A stretch of DNA of 64,000 nt from Sporobacter sp963675425 (lineage in GTDB: Bacteria > Bacillota > Clostridia > Oscillospirales > Oscillospiraceae): positions 1,612,001 to 1,676,000 of the forward strand of contig OY776214.1 of assembly GCA_963675425.1 (NCBI GenBank), given 5' to 3'. How positions within the stretch are numbered: the stretch's first letter is position 1; the number at the start of each line of letters is the position of its first letter. Shown one piece after another: positions 60,068-64,000 of the stretch. The notes below the pieces were generated by a model. That model saw only the letters and a program-made list of their open reading frames with translations. It did no database searches and had not been told where the DNA came from. Position numbers and translations under genes: made by a program.

Positions 60068-61999
60068 ATGTATACGCAGCAGTATCCCAATCTTTTCAAG
60101 CCCCTAAAGGTTAAAGGCCTGACGTTTAAAAACAGGATCATGTCGCCGCCGAACATGCTTTTTCATACGGTTGCAGGCCGGCCGACACAATACTATATCA
60201 GCTATCTGGAGCATAAGGCCCGCGGTGGGGCCAGCATCGTGACTCTCGGCGAGGTCGCCGTGTGCGATGGCGGCAACCACACGCCGTGGACACAATGGAC
60301 ACGGGACAATCTGCCGCTGTATGCCGAAATGGCGCAGGCTATTCACGAGCACGGCGCGCTGGCAAGCGTCGAGCTGACGCACGGCGGTCAGCGAGCGCGG
60401 CCCGAATACAACGGGGTTCCAATCAAGGGGCCTGTGGAGACGGTAACAGAAATGGGCGTTAAGGTTCAGGCAATGGACCTGGCCGACATGGAACACGTTG
60501 CCCAGGCGTATGCCGACGCCGCTGAATATTGGTACGGCGCCGGGTTTGACACCGTTTTGGTCCACGCCGCGCACGGCTGGATTTTCAATCAGTTTTTATC
60601 ACCCCTCACCAATAAACGCAACGACGAATACGGCGGCAGTCTTGAAAACCGTATGCGCTTCCCGCTTATGGTTCTTAAAAAGATCCGCGAGCGCGTCGGC
60701 CCCAAGAAGGTCGTCATGATGCGGCTGTCCGGCTCGGAGCGCGAGCCGGACGGCTACACCGTCGACGACATCATCACGTTTCTTTCCAGGGCGCAGGAAT
60801 ACGTTGACGTGGCGGAGATCAGCTCGGACGGTTTGACCAACATGATGGCCTCTACATACAGGCCGCTCGGTCTCAACGTGCCGTTTTCGGAGGCTATGAA
60901 AAAGTCTGGTAAGATCACCATACCCATATTTGTGCTCGGCAGTGTGCTGTATCCCGAGCAGGCGGAGGAGATTATCGCTTCCGGCCAGGCCGACGGCGTA
61001 TCCCTGTCGCGCGCCCTGATCGCGGACCCGTATTTCCCCCAAAAGGCGACCATGGGCCTGTCCGACGATATAACGCCCTGCGTACGCTGCCTCAACTGTA
61101 CCGACAGCGACAACCGGGACCGCCATTTTATCTGCAGTGTCAACCCCCTCATCGGGCGCGAGGCGCGGCTTGGTTTTGCAGACACACAAACGAAAGCCAA
61201 CTTTAAAAAGCGCGTGCTCATCGTGGGCGGCGGCCCGGCCGGTATGCAGGCGGCAGTCACAGCGGCGCAGCGCGGCCATGAGGTGACACTCTGTGAGAAG
61301 ACCGACGCGCTCGGTGGGCTTTTAAAGTTTACGGATACGGACAGCCTCAAGCACGACCTGCGAAAGTATAAGGAATATTTGGTCCGGCGTGTTGAGGCGA
61401 TGAATGTCAAGGTCCTGCTGAACACAGAGGTCACCGATGAACTGATCGCGGCATTTCGGCCGGAGAACCTTCTCATCGCTACGGGCAGTGTGCCCATCAT
61501 CCCGACATTTATCAAGGGTATTGAAAAAGCTCATCACGCTATTGATATCTACTTTAAGCCCGAAAATATCAAAGGCGAGCGCATTGTTATCATCGGGGGC
61601 GGCCTTGTTGGAATTGAAGCAGGTCTGCACCTTCAAAACACCGGTAAAAACGTCACGGTTCTGGAACTGCAGGATGAATACGCCGTGGAGGCGGGATACT
61701 GCTACAGGGGCGGCCTAATCCGCACGGTGGAGGAGATGGGCTTAAACGTCGTTACCGGCGCAAAATGCAAGGAAGTAACGGCCGACGGCGTGCTTTATGA
61801 AAAGGACGGCAGGGAACTTGCCGCTGAAGGCGATACAGTCCTATACGCTGTCGGTATGAAGCCGTGCGAACGGCCTTATTTCGATCTGTATGATAAAGCG
61901 CCCTTCGTCACAGTCATCGGCGACTGCAAAAAGGTCGGCAAGGTTGACGGGGCCGTCCACTCCGGGTTCTTCGCGGCAATGGACATCGGCATGATGTAA
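60068..61999 (+). CDS. Enoate-reductase-type NADH:flavin oxidoreductase
   Basis: A 643-residue enzyme of the same three-domain type as those at 31945 and 52371, with typical length. Barrel motif HAAHGWIFNQFLSPLTN, RNDEYGGSLENR; cluster cysteines CVRCLNC and, eleven residues on, CSVNP; FAD site VGGGPAGMQAAVTAAQRGH; NAD(P)H site IGGGLVGIEAGLHLQNTGK. It is closest to the 31945 enzyme (shared GGLL-FTDTD segment). Likely function is NADH- or ferredoxin-dependent reduction of an activated C=C bond; the substrate cannot be named. It is a single-gene unit. Confidence 0.9.
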   Translation: MYTQQYPNLFKPLKVKGLTFKNRIMSPPNMLFHTVAGRPTQYYISYLEHKARGGASIVTLGEVAVCDGGNHTPWTQWTRDNLPLYAEMAQAIHEHGALASVELTHGGQRARPEYNGVPIKGPVETVTEMGVKVQAMDLADMEHVAQAYADAAEYWYGAGFDTVLVHAAHGWIFNQFLSPLTNKRNDEYGGSLENRMRFPLMVLKKIRERVGPKKVVMMRLSGSEREPDGYTVDDIITFLSRAQEYVDVAEISSDGLTNMMASTYRPLGLNVPFSEAMKKSGKITIPIFVLGSVLYPEQAEEIIASGQADGVSLSRALIADPYFPQKATMGLSDDITPCVRCLNCTDSDNRDRHFICSVNPLIGREARLGFADTQTKANFKKRVLIVGGGPAGMQAAVTAAQRGHEVTLCEKTDALGGLLKFTDTDSLKHDLRKYKEYLVRRVEAMNVKVLLNTEVTDELIAAFRPENLLIATGSVPIIPTFIKGIEKAHHAIDIYFKPENIKGERIVIIGGGLVGIEAGLHLQNTGKNVTVLELQDEYAVEAGYCYRGGLIRTVEEMGLNVVTGAKCKEVTADGVLYEKDGRELAAEGDTVLYAVGMKPCERPYFDLYDKAPFVTVIGDCKKVGKVDGAVHSGFFAAMDIGMM

Positions 62000-62273
62000 T
62001 ACTTACGGTGTTAAGCTCCTTTGCGCTGCGAGGCCTGTACGCCGAGAATTCGTACTAGTCGAAAATCCACTCCCATAGCTTTCCGATAGTTAGAGCTGCC
62101 GCATCAGGAATGGTGCGGCGGCTTTTATTAATAGAAAAGCGTATGAGGTTCACCGATATTTTGAGTAGATCATACGATTGCCCCCCATCCAATATTGTAG
62201 TATAATCATGTAAAATTGGGATAGTATTGGAAAATTAGAGGTTAGCCTCAATTGGCTGGCGGGTACCTGACAA

Positions 62274-63623
62274 ATGCGCGCAACGCCCCCAAGGAAAATG
62301 CGGACGGCGCTAAAATATTTAAAACCGGTCACAAACGGATATAAAAGGATGATGCATGTTTTGGATTTGGTTGCCGAACGATTATTCAACTATATAAATG
62401 ACGTACTGTACAATCCGGATCGCGCCGAGCTGGAGGTTGAAGCGCTTCCCTCGGGCTTTCAGGAACTGGGGACTGCGCTTGTGAGTTTTGCAAAAGGCGT
62501 CATTGAGGTTACTCAGCTCGCAAAAGAGCTGGCATGCGGGCACCTGAGCAGTGAACTGCCGCCGCCCGAAAATGAACTTGCCGCGCCGCTTAATTCGCTC
62601 AACGCAACGCTCCGGCAATTGACCTGGCAGACACATCAAATCGCCAGAGGCGATTATCAGCGTGTCGACCTGACGGGTGAGTTTGCCGATGGGTTCAACG
62701 TCATGGTGGAGCAGCTCGTCAAGCAGCGGGCGGCGCTGCTGGATGAAATTGAAAGCAGCCAGCGGAAGCTGAGCGCACTGGCCCAAAACAGCATTGTGTA
62801 TGAAACAACCTCCGGACAGATGGATCAATGGATTATCATTGCCGACTGTCAGAGCGGGCATTGGCTGTTTGTCAGCCGGGACATAAAGAGAGATCTGATC
62901 GATCCCGCTTTTGAGGAGCAGCTGTGTACTTGGATGAACGGGCAGATTAAACTTATCAGGGACAGAGGAAAAACCTACTCAAAAGAACTGGAACTGAAAA
63001 GCGGCGAGGCCGTCCAGAGCTTTTTTGTTACAATATCCCTGAATGACTGGAACGAAGCGGACGTCGTGACCTTTGTTCTCACCGACACCAGCAGTGAGCG
63101 TGAGCGGCTTAAAAAGCTGGAGGATGCCGTTTTTTACGACGTTCTCACCGGGGTACACAACCGATATTACGGTATGGAAATGCTCAAGCAATGGCTCGCT
63201 GAGAATTTAACCTTCATCCTGATTTTTATCGACCTGGATAATCTAAAGTATGTCAACGACCGGCTCGGTCATTTGACGGGGGACCAGTACCTTAAACATG
63301 TAGCGGCAGTCCTGCGCAGGTTCTCGGAGGAGGCGGTCGTGTGCCGTCTGAGCGGAGATGAATTTATGATTCTGGCGAAAGACTGGACGGCTGACCAGGT
63401 GGAAAGCCGCATGGAAACGCTGCGCGACGGCCTGATTGCGGAAAACGCGGAGCCTAACACGCTTTACGATCAAAGCATCAGTTATGGTATGGCTGCAAAC
63501 AGCGACGGGTCCTCGGCCAGTGAGATGATGGGGCTGGCCGACCGGAACATGTACGAATATAAACACCTTCACAAGCCGAAACACCGGACGGAACCACCCG
63601 GGCCAGCCGATCATGGCGGCTGA
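62274..63623 (+). CDS. Diguanylate cyclase (GGDEF domain) with HAMP-like region
   Basis: A 449-residue protein. The N-terminal half contains helical HAMP-like segments (about residues 75-150, LAKELACGHLSSELP and IARGDYQRVDLTGEFADGFN), a PAS-like middle part and a C-terminal GGDEF domain from about residue 285 (DVLTGVHNRYYGMEML, active-site loop RLSGDEFMIL). It makes cyclic di-GMP. The GGDEF signature is SGDEF, which is active in other proteins. No clear membrane segment is present. The ATG at 62274 is used; ATG codons at 62349 and 62352 behind AAAAGGATG are also possible. Confidence 0.85.
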   Translation: MRATPPRKMRTALKYLKPVTNGYKRMMHVLDLVAERLFNYINDVLYNPDRAELEVEALPSGFQELGTALVSFAKGVIEVTQLAKELACGHLSSELPPPENELAAPLNSLNATLRQLTWQTHQIARGDYQRVDLTGEFADGFNVMVEQLVKQRAALLDEIESSQRKLSALAQNSIVYETTSGQMDQWIIIADCQSGHWLFVSRDIKRDLIDPAFEEQLCTWMNGQIKLIRDRGKTYSKELELKSGEAVQSFFVTISLNDWNEADVVTFVLTDTSSERERLKKLEDAVFYDVLTGVHNRYYGMEMLKQWLAENLTFILIFIDLDNLKYVNDRLGHLTGDQYLKHVAAVLRRFSEEAVVCRLSGDEFMILAKDWTADQVESRMETLRDGLIAENAEPNTLYDQSISYGMAANSDGSSASEMMGLADRNMYEYKHLHKPKHRTEPPGPADHGG

Positions 63624-63782
63624 TAGCCGGCTTACGGTCAGCCGATCCGGCCTGCTGACCTTTTTGTTGAATTTCCGCGCGGAATACGGTACTATTGTAC
63701 AACTACCGGTTTGAAGCGCTGGATTGGGGCGTTTGCACAAAGAAGCCGGTTTTATAAATTTTTAAGGTATTGGTTGAGGTCA

Positions 63783-64000
63783 ATGAGTATCATACTGGGT
63801 ATCGATATCGGCGGATCGACGACGAAAATCGTGGGATACCGTCAAAACGGAGAATTTATCTCCTGTGTACAGGTCCGCGCGGAGGACGCTGTGACATCCG
63901 CTTACGGTGCGTTTGGCAAATACCTAAAGCAAAACGCGCTGAGTATCCATGATATCGGAAAGATCTATCTGACGGGGGTCGGTTCCTCACAGATTGAGGA
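63783..64000 (+). CDS. Type II pantothenate kinase-like protein (3' end outside window)
   Basis: The first 72 residues of a sugar-kinase-fold protein: MSIILGIDIGGSTTKIVGYR is the ATP phosphate-1 motif of CoaW-type pantothenate kinases, and GKIYLTGVGSSQIE is the second conserved glycine-rich segment. The ATG follows GAGGT. It would phosphorylate pantothenate in CoA synthesis. Only the N-terminus is visible, so a related ASKHA-fold kinase or activator is possible. Confidence 0.75.
   Translation, partial: MSIILGIDIGGSTTKIVGYRQNGEFISCVQVRAEDAVTSAYGAFGKYLKQNALSIHDIGKIYLTGVGSSQIE

Noticed and set aside
62200..62351. Cyclic di-GMP riboswitch before the GGDEF gene
   Set aside because: The AT-rich leader was compared by eye with the GEMM pattern; the conserved GGGCAAACC and GACGCAAAGCC parts are absent.
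1..64000. CRISPR arrays, rRNA genes, prophage structural genes
   Set aside because: No regularly spaced repeats, no rRNA-like sequence and no capsid, tail or terminase genes were found; the CHAP hydrolase stands alone.

Overview
The window looks like a chromosome segment of an anaerobic member of the Bacillota, class Clostridia, perhaps Oscillospiraceae-like. The basis is the gene content: oxygen-sensitive glycyl-radical enzymes with their activases, a two-subunit 2-oxoacid:ferredoxin oxidoreductase, three FeS/flavin enoate-reductase-type enzymes, BlaI/BlaR1-type regulator pairs, AGGAGG ribosome-binding sites and a REP-like palindrome of a kind I associate with that group. Coding regions are of moderate to high GC. 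An AT-rich stretch at about 27.5-31.9 kb carries insertion sequences and gene debris. No species can be named from the sequence alone.

Layout. 0-2.4 kb: the end of a SsuA/TauA-type ABC importer (binding protein cut by the window edge, permease, ATPase). 2.8-12.9 kb: a LysR regulator, then a one-directional cluster of glycyl-radical enzyme 1, its activase, a GPH-family symporter, glycyl-radical enzyme 2 and its activase, closed by a strong terminator. 13-21.4 kb: cell-envelope sensing and wall remodelling (ECF sigma factor with membrane partner, BlaI/M56 pair with unusual C-terminal domains, CHAP hydrolase, zinc-ribbon membrane protein, VanY-type carboxypeptidase). 21.6-27.4 kb: flavodoxin-like reductase, ABC-F protein, peroxiredoxin-KorA-KorB operon and tRNA-Val. 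27.5-36.3 kb: a scrambled region with two IS3-family elements, several gene fragments, a lipoprotein and an enoate-reductase-type enzyme. 36.5-39.8 kb: a signalling locus with a kinase-less PAS membrane protein, a LuxR-type response regulator and a convergent histidine kinase. 40-43 kb: small secreted or surface proteins. 43.3-47.4 kb: an SDR with an altered catalytic motif, a UroD-like protein, a GNAT protein and an ornithine/alanine-type racemase. 47.6-52.1 kb: a structured leader (Moco/Tuco riboswitch candidate), a FecBCD-type importer and a MoeA-like protein. 52.3-62 kb: two more enoate-reductase-type enzymes around an orphan sugar-binding lipoprotein, a BlaR1/BlaI pair and a MutS2-like ATPase without its Smr domain. 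62.2-64 kb: a diguanylate cyclase and the start of a type II pantothenate kinase.

How the genes may work together. The tandem glycyl-radical cluster reads as a dedicated anaerobic catabolic module (importer, two radical enzymes, two activases, one regulator) with no downstream enzymes and no microcompartment genes, so its substrate is unknown. The leader, FecBCD-type importer and MoeA-like gene form a coherent molybdenum/tungsten acquisition operon. The BlaI gene at 57 kb and the sugar-binding lipoprotein gene at 55 kb have promoters of identical geometry with the same ACTA-N6-TAGT operator, which points to a small regulon without any beta-lactamase. All functional assignments come from reading motifs by eye; no database search was possible.
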